From NCBI GenBank assembly GCA_900545015.1, contig UQXJ01000003.1, positions 1 to 64,000 of the forward strand: a DNA stretch of 64,000 bases. Reading direction: 5' to 3'. The translations under genes and the position numbers were made by a program. This document shows, in pieces, positions 1 to 7,822 of this stretch. Numbering within the stretch: the stretch's first letter is position 1; each line of letters begins with the position of its first letter. The DNA is from an uncultured Mollicutes bacterium (lineage in GTDB: Bacteria > Bacillota_I > Bacilli_A > RFN20 > CAG-826). The notes beneath the pieces were generated by a model. That model did not search any database. It was not told the DNA's origin and saw only the letters and a program-made list of their open reading frames with translations.

Positions 1-41
1 GACATATCATCATTTAATTTGACAAAATCGTCATTAAATAT

Positions 42-476
42 TTAGGCTAGCGACAGTTCTTTCACTTTTTGAGAAGATTGTTCGACTTTTGGATGTTGAA
101 CAAAATAAAATAATAACCACGCTTCAAAACAAGGATTAGATAATATGAATTCAACTTTACACTTTCCCCTTGTTTTTTTATTTTTTTCTTCTTCAACTTT
201 TTTTAATTGTTTTGTAGATAAATCTAAATCAACTAAACAAAAGATTCTATCTCCTAAAGATTTATCTAATTGAAGATTTTCAATAGTTTCTCTAGCTTTT
301 TTTGCCATATTTTTAGGGTCTGTTGCTTCTGATGGCAGAATTTTAAGATTATATGGATTTTCTCTCTTATTAAAATGATTAAAGTATTTTGTTTCGGTTT
401 GATTTCTTCCTTCACAAATTAATACAATAATTGGCTTTCGTTGTTTTTTGTAAATTTCTTTTCTCATTCTTGCCAT
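42..476 (-). CDS. RloB-like Toprim-fold protein of an AbiL/RloAB-type defence pair, possibly C-terminally short
   Basis: A 144-residue protein. It shows the RloB-family signatures: an N-terminal VLICEGxxQTETKYF block, an acidic LVDLDL strand and SNPCFEAWLLFYF. In this family these form a Toprim-like nuclease core, and the protein works with the ATPase encoded just upstream. The ATG lies in TAATG with the stop of the ATPase gene, so the two are translationally coupled. RloB proteins are, as I recall, nearer 200 residues. Here the reading frame stops at 42-44 soon after the FExWL motif, and the remaining 41 bases in the same frame stay open to the window edge, so it may be truncated by a nonsense mutation. 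Antiphage function is inferred from the family. Confidence 0.75.
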   Translation of the reverse strand: MARMRKEIYKKQRKPIIVLICEGRNQTETKYFNHFNKRENPYNLKILPSEATDPKNMAKKARETIENLQLDKSLGDRIFCLVDLDLSTKQLKKVEEEKNKKTRGKCKVEFILSNPCFEAWLLFYFVQHPKVEQSSQKVKELSLA

Positions 477-1747
477 TAATCCCCCTTAACGAATGGGATT
501 CCACCATATCTACCTAGCAAATAAGCTTTTTCAATATTTTCATCTTTTCTTGGAGAAAAATCTGAAAGAGCGTACATTTCAGTAGAAGCAGAAGCATTGT
601 TTCTTTCAGTAAACCAAATTTCATCTCTTCTAAATAAATCAAGGTTAAGTAAATTTGTATCATGAGTATTACAAATCAACTGTGCATTATTTTTATTGAG
701 ATTTTTATCATAAAACTTTTTGATAATATATTCGACAAGTAATGGGTGTAAACTTCTGTCGATTTCATCTATTAAAAGAACTTTGCCTTCCTTAAATGCG
801 TAGAACAATGATGGAGCAAAGTGAAATAATTGTTGAGTTCCGTCGGATTCTTCAATTAATTCCAAAGGATACAAAAAGGAATTGCTTTCGTTATTAATAT
901 TGTGAATTGTTTTAATATTGAAGACATCAGAATTACCAAATTTTTTCATCTGTTCAGGGTCATTGTTTGTAATAACATTCATAAGTTTGGTCATCAATTC
1001 GGATTGTCTACCCAATTCTTTTATTTTTTGAGAATTAATTTCAAAATCACTAATACTTATATCCGCATTATTTAGAAAGTCCAAACAGAATTTTTTATAT
1101 TCTTCTAAATCATTGTTTTCTATGATATAGCCAATATTATATTTTGTTGGTTGACTGATGTCGTGTAGGACAATTATATCATTTAATATATAATCAACAA
1201 CTGGCTTTACTTTCTCATAATTCCAAGTGGCTGCAGTTAGCAAAAACAACTTATTCTTTGTGTTCTTTGTTTTAATTTCATTTAATTGCTTAACATCGGT
1301 GTTGAACTTGTACTCATCTGTATTTGTTCTTGTAAAAATATTTGTTGGCTTTGCCGAATTATATACATCAAGTTTTTCATTAATAACTTTTTCAAAAGTA
1401 CAACTAAAACTATAAGAATACTTTACATCATTTTTTATGAACGTTAATGAAAACTCTGATGGAATGCTTGAAAATTTCTGTCTATATTTAAAAGGATTAA
1501 TTCCTATTCTATTATTTTCAACAAGGTTATTGGACATCATTGAAAAAGCTTTTATAAATTCTAGCGCATCTATAAAAGAAGTTTTACCAGAAGCATTTGC
1601 TCCATATATAATTCTTGATTTTGATATTCTATCTTTGCCAAAAGTAATCAAATTATCTTCGTGTGATTTATCCTTGTTTGCTATCATTGAAAAATTACAT
1701 GTGTCAGCATATGACTTATAATTTTTAAACTTAAAATTTAATAACAT
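476..1747 (-). CDS. RloA-like AAA15/OLD-family ATPase of the defence pair
   Basis: A 423-residue ATPase. It begins with the MLLNFKFKNYKSY opening typical of SMC/OLD-like ATPases, followed by Walker A GANASGKT (residues 49-56), an SDGTQQLF signature-like block near residue 300, Walker B LLIDEIDRSLHP (D327/E328) and an NTHD H-loop (H362). Length and motif order match RloA/AbiLi ATPases, which pair with an RloB partner in abortive-infection systems. Start chosen at 1745-1747 because GAGGAGAGG lies just upstream and a strong promoter precedes it. The stop overlaps the ATG of the RloB-like gene. PARIS (AriA/AriB) is a related alternative, but the partner here resembles RloB, not DUF4435. The ATPase call is firm, the defence role is family-based. 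Confidence 0.85.
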   Translation of the reverse strand: MLLNFKFKNYKSYADTCNFSMIANKDKSHEDNLITFGKDRISKSRIIYGANASGKTSFIDALEFIKAFSMMSNNLVENNRIGINPFKYRQKFSSIPSEFSLTFIKNDVKYSYSFSCTFEKVINEKLDVYNSAKPTNIFTRTNTDEYKFNTDVKQLNEIKTKNTKNKLFLLTAATWNYEKVKPVVDYILNDIIVLHDISQPTKYNIGYIIENNDLEEYKKFCLDFLNNADISISDFEINSQKIKELGRQSELMTKLMNVITNNDPEQMKKFGNSDVFNIKTIHNINNESNSFLYPLELIEESDGTQQLFHFAPSLFYAFKEGKVLLIDEIDRSLHPLLVEYIIKKFYDKNLNKNNAQLICNTHDTNLLNLDLFRRDEIWFTERNNASASTEMYALSDFSPRKDENIEKAYLLGRYGGIPFVKGD

Positions 1748-1767
1748 AATTACCTCTCCTCACTTGA

Positions 1768-1796
1768 ATTATATTCAACAGGTATAAAAAAGTCAA
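1768..1796 (-). promoter_or_regulatory. Promoter of the rloA-rloB operon
   Basis: On the minus strand TTGACT (1791-1796) is followed by a 17-bp spacer and a perfect TATAAT (1768-1773), about 20 bp before the start codon and just ahead of the GAGGAGAGG ribosome binding site. It is one of the best vegetative promoters in the window. The rest of the 1748-2051 divergent gap is AT-rich and shows no gene. Confidence 0.8.
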
Positions 1797-1995
1797 AATA
1801 ATTTGCATAAAATTTTAACCATATTTGTAAATATTTTTTAGATTTTTGTGAAATTTATACATTTTTAAATAAAATAAATAGATATTATAGTTTTATTTCT
1901 TGACTAAATGTTAATTATGATAGATTACATTTGAAAGAACAAAAAATAATTTTGCAAGATAATATACTAATTAAGACAATTCGTTCAAAATTATG

Positions 1996-2024
1996 TTCTT
2001 TATATGGCTGATTTAAGGTATAAT
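1996..2024 (+). promoter_or_regulatory. Promoter of the hydCBA operon
   Basis: A perfect TATAAT at 2019-2024 with a weak -35 (TTCTTT, 1996-2001) at 17 bp. It places the transcript start near 2031, ahead of GAGGAGAA and the ATG at 2052. An earlier in-frame ATG at 2004 lies upstream of this -10 box and so should not be the start. Confidence 0.55.
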
Positions 2025-2051
2025 GTTTTCATAAATTTGAGGAGAAATAAT

Positions 2052-2534
2052 ATGTTTTTAAGAAAGGAAGCAATAGACCTTATAAAGTCTATCTGCAAAA
2101 GGTATAAAAACGAGCCATCACCATTGATGCTTGTTTTAAGCGACGTTCAAAAAGAATATGGTTACATACCACTAGAAGTTCAAGAAATAATTAGTGAAGA
2201 ACTCAATATCCCAGTTAGTTATATTTATGGTGTTGTAACTTTTTATTCTTTTTTCTCATTAAAGCCAAAAGGAAGATTCGTTATTGGTGTATGTCTTGGC
2301 ACAGCGTGTTACGTAAAAGGCGGACAAAATATCATTGATAAATTTGGTGATATTTTAAAAATTAAACCTGGACAAACAACCGAAGACGGAATGTTTACTC
2401 TTGATGCTTTAAGATGTATTGGTGCTTGTGGTATTGCACCAGCTATTTCTATAAATGGCAAAGTTTATCCAAAAGTAAAATTATCTGATATCCCTAATAT
2501 AATTAAAGAATATAGAGAAATGAAGATGGAGTAG
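2052..2534 (+). CDS. hydC: NuoE-like [2Fe-2S] subunit of electron-bifurcating [FeFe]-hydrogenase (HydC/HndA)
   Basis: A 160-residue thioredoxin-like ferredoxin. An N-terminal helical bundle is followed by cysteines C81-x4-C86 and C122-x3-C126 (GVCLGTACYVKGG and RCIGACGIAPA), the standard NuoE/HndA ligands for one [2Fe-2S] cluster. It passes electrons between the NuoF-like subunit and the catalytic subunit of a cytoplasmic NAD(P)-linked hydrogenase. The ATG at 2052 is chosen because GAGGAGAA precedes it and the -10 box lies upstream of it. The next gene starts 4 bp after the stop, and all three subunit genes are in one operon. Confidence 0.93.
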   Translation: MFLRKEAIDLIKSICKRYKNEPSPLMLVLSDVQKEYGYIPLEVQEIISEELNIPVSYIYGVVTFYSFFSLKPKGRFVIGVCLGTACYVKGGQNIIDKFGDILKIKPGQTTEDGMFTLDALRCIGACGIAPAISINGKVYPKVKLSDIPNIIKEYREMKME

Positions 2535-2538
2535 AACT

Positions 2539-4434
2539 ATGACTAAAAAAGAAATAGAAAAGATTTTAAAAATAAAAACAATTGAAGATTTAAACAAAAG
2601 AATTGATGAAGCAACTAAAAAAGTTACTGACAAATTCAAAGGTTTAGACCATAAACGTCATATTGCAATTTGTGGAGGAACAGGATGTTTATCATCTAAT
2701 TCAAAACAAATTAAAGAAGAATTTGAGAAATTAATTAAAGAATATAAATTGGAAGACAAAGTAACTATTAATTTAGTTGGTTGCTTTGGTTTCTGCTCTC
2801 AAGGACCATTTGTTAAAATTTATCCAGAAGACACTTTATATCACGCAATTAAAGTTAGTGATGTTAAAAGAATCGTTAAAGAAGATTTAATAAATGGTAA
2901 AGTCATTGAAGATTTACTTTATGTAGATCCAAATACAAATAAGAAATGTATTAAGCAAGAAGACATCCCATTCTATCAAAAGCAACTTCGTATTGCTTTA
3001 CATGGATGTGGTGTAATTAATCCAGAAGATTTAAATGAGGCATTTGGCTTTGATGCTTTTAAAGGTCTTTTAAAAGCACTCAGCATGAAACCTCAAGACG
3101 TTATTGATGAAGTTTTATCATCAGGTCTTAGAGGAAGAGGCGGTGGAGGATTCCCTACTGGTAGAAAATGGCAATTTGCCTTTAATCAAGATGCAAAACA
3201 AAAATTTGTCGTTTGTAATGGTGATGAAGGTGATCCAGGTGCATTTATGGATCGTTCAATCCTTGAAGGAAACCCAGTTAATGTTATTGAAGGCATGATG
3301 ATTGCAGGCTATGCAATTGGTGCAAGTGATGGTTATTTCTATGTTAGAGCTGAATATCCAATTGCTGTTTCTAGACTTAGAATTGCGATTGATGAATTAG
3401 AGAAAGCTGGTTTACTTGGAGACAACATTTTAAACACAGGTTTCTCATTTAGAGTACATATTAGACTTGGTGCTGGTGCTTTCGTATGTGGCGAAGAAAC
3501 GGCATTATTAAACTCAATTGAAGGCAAACGTGGTATGCCTAGACCTCGTCCACCTTTCCCAGCTGTTAAAGGTTTATGGGACTCTCCAACTATCATAAAT
3601 AACGTAGAAACCCTTGCAAATGTGCCATATATTTTAAGAGTTGGCGGAAAAGAGTTCGCTAAAGTTGGTACAGAAAAATCAAAAGGAACAAAGGTTTTTG
3701 CTCTTGGTGGTAAAGTTAAAAATGTTGGACTTGTTGAAGTTCCAATGGGTACAACTTTAAGAGAATTAATTTTTGATATTGGCGGCGGCATTCCTAATAA
3801 TAAACAATTTCAAGCTATTCAAACTGGTGGTCCATCAGGAGGATGTTTAACTCTTACAGAACTTGATACACCAATTGATTTTGATAACCTTATTGCTAGA
3901 GGGTCCATGATGGGTAGTGGTGGAGCTATCGTTATGGATGAAGACAACTGTATGGTTGACGTAGCAAAATTCTACCTTGAATTTATTTGTGATGAATCAT
4001 GTGGAAAATGTTCACAATGTCGTATAGGTACAAAAAGATTATTAGAAATTATTACACGAATTACTGATGGAAATGGAACTCTTGAAGATTTAGATAAACT
4101 TGAAGATTTAAGTGAATCAATTAGAGTTGGTAGCCTTTGTGGTTTAGGTCAAACAGCATCAAATCCAGTTTTATCTACACTTCATAAATTTAAAGAAGTT
4201 TATTTAAGACACGTAAATGATAAGAAATGTGACGCTGGCGTTTGCAAGAAGTTGATTGATTATGTAATTGATCCTAATAAATGTAAAAAATGTTCACTTT
4301 GTGCTAGAAACTGTCCAACAAATGCTATAAGTGGCGAAGTTGGTAAAACTGTATTCCATATTGATACTTCTAAATGTATTAAATGTGGAACATGTATGTC
4401 TGCATGTAAGTTTGGTGCAATTAGCAATAAATAA
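2539..4434 (+). CDS. hydB: NuoF-like flavin/NAD(P)-binding subunit of bifurcating [FeFe]-hydrogenase (HydB/HndC)
   Basis: 631 residues, close to the roughly 626 of known HydB proteins. Domains in order: an N-terminal thioredoxin-like [2Fe-2S] domain (IAICGGTGCLSS and GCFGFCSQGP), the NuoF FMN/NADH-binding domain (LRGRGGGGFPTGRKW, GDEGDPGAFMDR, GAGAFVCGEETALL), an SLBB segment, a [4Fe-4S] site (ESCGKCSQCRIGT, first Cys about 488), and a C-terminal two-cluster ferredoxin (CKKCSLCARNCP, CIKCGTCMSACK). It is the NAD(P)H and flavin site where electron bifurcation is thought to occur. It sits between hydC and hydA (14-bp gap, GAGGAG RBS). The choice of NAD or NADP cannot be read from the sequence. 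Confidence 0.95.
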   Translation: MTKKEIEKILKIKTIEDLNKRIDEATKKVTDKFKGLDHKRHIAICGGTGCLSSNSKQIKEEFEKLIKEYKLEDKVTINLVGCFGFCSQGPFVKIYPEDTLYHAIKVSDVKRIVKEDLINGKVIEDLLYVDPNTNKKCIKQEDIPFYQKQLRIALHGCGVINPEDLNEAFGFDAFKGLLKALSMKPQDVIDEVLSSGLRGRGGGGFPTGRKWQFAFNQDAKQKFVVCNGDEGDPGAFMDRSILEGNPVNVIEGMMIAGYAIGASDGYFYVRAEYPIAVSRLRIAIDELEKAGLLGDNILNTGFSFRVHIRLGAGAFVCGEETALLNSIEGKRGMPRPRPPFPAVKGLWDSPTIINNVETLANVPYILRVGGKEFAKVGTEKSKGTKVFALGGKVKNVGLVEVPMGTTLRELIFDIGGGIPNNKQFQAIQTGGPSGGCLTLTELDTPIDFDNLIARGSMMGSGGAIVMDEDNCMVDVAKFYLEFICDESCGKCSQCRIGTKRLLEIITRITDGNGTLEDLDKLEDLSESIRVGSLCGLGQTASNPVLSTLHKFKEVYLRHVNDKKCDAGVCKKLIDYVIDPNKCKKCSLCARNCPTNAISGEVGKTVFHIDTSKCIKCGTCMSACKFGAISNK

Positions 4435-4448
4435 GAGGAGCTATTGAT

Positions 4449-6245
4449 ATGGGTTTAGTAAATATTAAAATTGAAAATATTGCATATAAGGTTGATGACT
4501 CCCTTACAATATTAGAAGCAGCTAAAGCATGTGGTTATCAAATTCCAACTTTATGTAACTGGAAAAAAGGTCGTTGCTCACTTGCTTCATGTAGAGTTTG
4601 CTTGGTTAAAGTAAATAATGAAAGAAGATTAGTTCCATCATGTGCATATCCTGTTCGTGAAGGACTTGAAATTTCAATTAATGATCCTTCAGCAGTTGTT
4701 GCAAGAAGAACTAGTGTTGAACTTCTTTTATCAAATCACTCATTTGATTGTCAATCATGTTCAAAAAATGGACAATGTGAACTTTTAGAAGTTTCTAGAA
4801 TTGTTGGTGCTCGTCCTGAACAATATGCAGGTGAAAAAACACCTACAACTTATGATGATGTTGCACCTGGCATAATAAGAGATACATCAAAATGTATTCT
4901 TTGTGGAAGATGTATTGAAGCTTGTAAAGATAACCAAGGAATAGGAATTCTTGGATTTGAAAAACGTGGTTTTAATACAATTGTTTCTCCAGCTGGTAAT
5001 AGATCATTTAATAATGTTCCTTGCATTCAATGTGGACAATGTATCAATGTTTGTCCAACTGGTGCATTAATGGAACATAGTGAAATTGATAAATTAGATA
5101 AAGCTTTCCAAGAAGGAAAAATCGTTATTGTTCAAACAGCTCCTGCAGTTAGAGCCGCGATTGGCGAGGAATTTGGAGAAAAAATAGGCACAACTTGCAC
5201 AGGAAAAATGGTTGCTGCACTTCATAGACTTGGTTTCTATAGAGTATTTGATACAAACTTTGCTGCTGATTTAACAATTATGGAAGAAGCAAGTGAATGG
5301 CTTAAACGTTTATCAACAAAAGGCGTTTCACCAATGATTACTTCATGCAGTCCAGGTTGGGTAAATTATATTGAATATTATTATCCAGATTTAATTCCTC
5401 ATCTTTCAACTTGCAAATCACCTCATCAAATGATGGGTGCAATTATAAAATCATATTATGCAACAAAACATAATTTAGATAGATCAAAAATTTGCGTTGT
5501 TTCTATTATGCCTTGTGTTGCTAAAAAATATGAAAAAGAAAGAGATGCTAATAAAGTTGATGGAATTAAAGATGTCGATGTAGTTTTAACAACAAGAGAA
5601 TTAGCAAAGCTTATTAGAAGATCTGGTATTACTTGGAAGAAATTACCTGATGAAGAATTTGATAATGATTTAATCGGTAGTTATAGTGGAGCTGGCGTTA
5701 TATTTGGTGTTACAGGTGGCGTTATGGAAGCAGCTGTTAGAACTGCATATCACGTTTTAACTGGTGCTGAACTTGAACCAATTGAATTTACTCCTGTTAG
5801 AGGATTTAAAGGAATTAAAGAAGCAACACTTTCGATTAATAATCAAACATATAACATTGCTGTTGCTTCAGGAATGAAAAATGCCAAAGTAATTTTAGAT
5901 GAAATTAAAAATGGAAAGAGTAAATATGATTTTGTTGAAATTATGGGATGTCCAGGAGGATGTATTAATGGTGGCGGACAGCCATTTGTTAAAGAATTAT
6001 TCCTCCCTAATGAAGATGATGATATTTTAGAAACTTATGCAGCAAAAAGAGCGGAAGTTTTATATAGAGAAGATAAATCTAAAGCAATTAGAAGATCTCA
6101 TTTAAATCCTGATATTATTCAACTTTATAAAACATATTTAATTGAACCAGGAAGTATGCTAGCTCATAAGTTACTTCACACAACTTATAACTATCATAGA
6201 GAAAAATATCCTAATGCTCACGAAGAAGGATTTGAACAAAAATAA
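4449..6245 (+). CDS. hydA: [FeFe]-hydrogenase catalytic subunit HydA/HndD
   Basis: 598 residues, monomeric-core group A3-like. Domains: N-terminal plant-type [2Fe-2S] (CNWKKGRCSLASCRVC region), a His-ligated [4Fe-4S] (NHSFDCQSCSKNGQC), two [4Fe-4S] clusters (CILCGRCIEAC, CIQCGQCINVCP), then the H-cluster domain with L1 TSCSPGW (C300), L2 MPCVAKK (C356) and L3 MGCPGGCINGGGQP (C501, C505), and the small-subunit-like C-terminus. All four H-cluster cysteines are present. It evolves or takes up H2, coupled to ferredoxin and NAD(P)H through HydBC, typical of anaerobic fermentation. The HydEFG maturases are not in this window. A clear hairpin terminator follows. Confidence 0.96.
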   Translation: MGLVNIKIENIAYKVDDSLTILEAAKACGYQIPTLCNWKKGRCSLASCRVCLVKVNNERRLVPSCAYPVREGLEISINDPSAVVARRTSVELLLSNHSFDCQSCSKNGQCELLEVSRIVGARPEQYAGEKTPTTYDDVAPGIIRDTSKCILCGRCIEACKDNQGIGILGFEKRGFNTIVSPAGNRSFNNVPCIQCGQCINVCPTGALMEHSEIDKLDKAFQEGKIVIVQTAPAVRAAIGEEFGEKIGTTCTGKMVAALHRLGFYRVFDTNFAADLTIMEEASEWLKRLSTKGVSPMITSCSPGWVNYIEYYYPDLIPHLSTCKSPHQMMGAIIKSYYATKHNLDRSKICVVSIMPCVAKKYEKERDANKVDGIKDVDVVLTTRELAKLIRRSGITWKKLPDEEFDNDLIGSYSGAGVIFGVTGGVMEAAVRTAYHVLTGAELEPIEFTPVRGFKGIKEATLSINNQTYNIAVASGMKNAKVILDEIKNGKSKYDFVEIMGCPGGCINGGGQPFVKELFLPNEDDDILETYAAKRAEVLYREDKSKAIRRSHLNPDIIQLYKTYLIEPGSMLAHKLLHTTYNYHREKYPNAHEEGFEQK

Positions 6246-6257
6246 TATTAATTAATG

Positions 6258-6290
6258 ATGGTGGAGAGAAATCTCCACCATTTGCTTTTT
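6258..6290 (+). terminator. Intrinsic terminator of hydCBA
   Basis: A perfect 10-bp stem (6258-6267 with 6272-6281), GAAA tetraloop, then TTTGCTTTTTG. It lies 12 bp after the hydA stop. Confidence 0.9.
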
Positions 6291-6349
6291 GTACCTAAAA
6301 AATAGTGCAACCTGCCATATATAGACAGTTTTACTTATTTTTTGGTACT
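6291..6349. promoter_or_regulatory. Imperfect inverted repeat upstream of the WYL regulator, candidate operator
   Basis: GTACCTAAAAAATAG (6291-6305) and CTTATTTTTTGGTAC (ending 6349) are near reverse complements, 12 of 15 matching, 29 bp apart, 5' of the regulator gene. A weak TAAAAT -10 lies at 6367-6372. Autoregulation by the WYL protein is a possibility only. Confidence 0.35.
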
Positions 6350-6411
6350 TTATAACGTTATTTTGTTAAAATAATTGAGGAAGAATTAACGATTATTAAG
6401 AGGATAAAACA

Positions 6412-7353
6412 ATGGGAAAAGCTGCAATGTGTATTAAAATGCTTGAAATATTAAATACAGGCAAAATTTATAAAGTTTCAGAACTTGCAGATATTTTAGA
6501 AACTAATTCAAGAAATATTGGTGAATATCGTAAGGAATTAGAAGAATGTGGATATTATATTGAGACGATTCCAGGAAGATATGGTGGATATAAATTAAAA
6601 GATAATTCAATTATTTCTTCTTTAAAATTAAATGAAGAAGAAAAAGAAGCAATAATTGATGGATTTAATATTTTAATGTCTAAAAAAGATTTCTTAAAAA
6701 AGAATCTTTATTCTAAAGCAATTGGTAAAATTGCTTCTAGAATTGAACTTCCTGAAGATAATGAAGATTTAATGATTGTTGATCATTATCAATTATCAAT
6801 GAATGAAAAAGATATAAATGATAGATTTCACTTTATAGATAAAGCTATTAAAGAAAAAAGAGTAATTTCAATTGATTATTCTTCTATTAAAAATGGAAAT
6901 AAAACACACATCTTACATCCTTATAAATTATTCAATTTTAATAATGCATGGTTCTTTTTAGCATATACTCCTGAAGTTGGAGAAGTATGGTATTTTAAAT
7001 TAAATAGAATAAAGAATTATAAAATGCTTGATGAAACTTTTAAGGTTTGGAAAAACTTTAAAGCAGAAGATTATTTTGATGCAAATGGATTTAAAAATAA
7101 TGGTGAATTTATTCATGTTAAATTCATTGCTAAAGGTATAAGAAAGCAACTTGTTAAAGAAAGAATATATGGAAAAAATCAAAAAGTTGAAGAAAACGAT
7201 GATGATACAGTTACAGTAACTTTAGATATGCAAAACGAAGATCAAGTTGTTTCCTTTATTTTAGGATGGGGAGAAGATGTAACTTTACTTGAACCTCAAT
7301 CTATAATTGATAAAGTTAAAAATATTGCAAGTGAGATTGCTAAGAAGTATTAA
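6412..7353 (+). CDS. HTH + WYL domain transcriptional regulator
   Basis: 313 residues. The N-terminal winged helix (residues 1-60, with KVSELADILETNSRNIGEYR as recognition region and PGRYGGYKL wing) is of the DeoR/HTH_11 type. A WYL domain follows (about 140-215: ISIDYSS, LHPYKLFNFNNAWFFLAY, FKLNRI); the eponymous W-Y-L is W-F-F here. It ends with a WCX-like C-terminal segment (VSFILGWGEDVTLLEP). Such proteins sense nucleotides or nucleic-acid ligands and act as local regulators. AAGAGGATAA precedes the ATG. The target is unknown; it lies between the hydrogenase operon and the peptide-maturation operon. Confidence 0.88.
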   Translation: MGKAAMCIKMLEILNTGKIYKVSELADILETNSRNIGEYRKELEECGYYIETIPGRYGGYKLKDNSIISSLKLNEEEKEAIIDGFNILMSKKDFLKKNLYSKAIGKIASRIELPEDNEDLMIVDHYQLSMNEKDINDRFHFIDKAIKEKRVISIDYSSIKNGNKTHILHPYKLFNFNNAWFFLAYTPEVGEVWYFKLNRIKNYKMLDETFKVWKNFKAEDYFDANGFKNNGEFIHVKFIAKGIRKQLVKERIYGKNQKVEENDDDTVTVTLDMQNEDQVVSFILGWGEDVTLLEPQSIIDKVKNIASEIAKKY

Positions 7354-7399
7354 AAAAGTTGATTTTTTGAAAATTTTAAAAAGAAAATAATTTAAAAAT

Positions 7400-7422
7400 T
7401 TGATAATGGCAATTATTGTCAA
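7400..7422. promoter_or_regulatory. Dyad TTGATAAT-N7-ATTGTCAA ahead of the HIRAN/radical SAM operon
   Basis: 8-bp arms with one mismatch around a 7-bp centre, 86 bp before the first gene of the operon. It has the form of a dimeric repressor site. No convincing -35/-10 pair could be assigned around it. Confidence 0.35.
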
Positions 7423-7476
7423 TTTTTGTGTTTTTGGTTCTCTATTAAAATTTAAGAAGAAATAAAATAAAGTTTA

Positions 7477-7495
7477 TTAATTGTTAAGCAATTAA
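7477..7495. promoter_or_regulatory. Perfect dyad TTAATTG-TTAAG-CAATTAA abutting the RBS of the HIRAN gene
   Basis: 7-bp perfect arms around 5 bp, ending one base before the AAGGGGAGA ribosome binding site. It could be an operator, or an RNA hairpin affecting translation of the first gene. Confidence 0.35.
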
Positions 7496-7507
7496 AGGGG
7501 AGACAAA

Positions 7508-7807
7508 ATGCCAAATTTTTATATAAAAGCGGTTGGAGTTACTTTTGAAAATCGACAACGTGTAATAAGAAATTTAAAAGCAGGGGACAAATTGCAATTT
7601 ATATTAGAACCAAATAATCCATACGATAGATATGCAATTAAAATTGTTACGATGGACGGAAAGCATATTGGCTACGTGAGCAAAGATTATAATAAAACTA
7701 TTTTCAATGAAATTTCCTTAGGAAGAAAATATAAGTTAACTATATCTTCAGTAACTGGTGGCGGTTTTAATTCTTCTTATGGAGTCAATATTTTGGTTGA
7801 GTATTAG
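7508..7807 (+). CDS. Stand-alone HIRAN-domain protein
   Basis: 99 residues covering a single HIRAN domain: FYIKAVGVTFENRQ, a GDKLQFILEPNNPYDRYAIK core and KHIGYVSKDYN. HIRAN domains are small OB-like folds that recognise DNA ends or lesions and are usually fused to SNF2-type helicases. Here the domain is separate and sits 15 bp upstream of a UvrD-like helicase, so the two may work together. A strong AAGGGGAGA RBS precedes the ATG. It is the first gene of the operon running to 14651. Confidence 0.82.
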   Translation: MPNFYIKAVGVTFENRQRVIRNLKAGDKLQFILEPNNPYDRYAIKIVTMDGKHIGYVSKDYNKTIFNEISLGRKYKLTISSVTGGGFNSSYGVNILVEY

Positions 7808-7822
7808 GAAATTAACTTAGAT

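Noticed and set aside
476..1747. PARIS (AriA/AriB) system
   Set aside because: The partner protein carries RloB-type NPxFExWL and CEGxxQTE motifs and not an evident DUF4435 protein, so RloAB/AbiL fits better.
2004..2051. Earlier start for the hydC product
   Set aside because: The ATG at 2004 lies upstream of the TATAAT at 2019 and has no RBS; ATG 2052 has GAGGAGAA.
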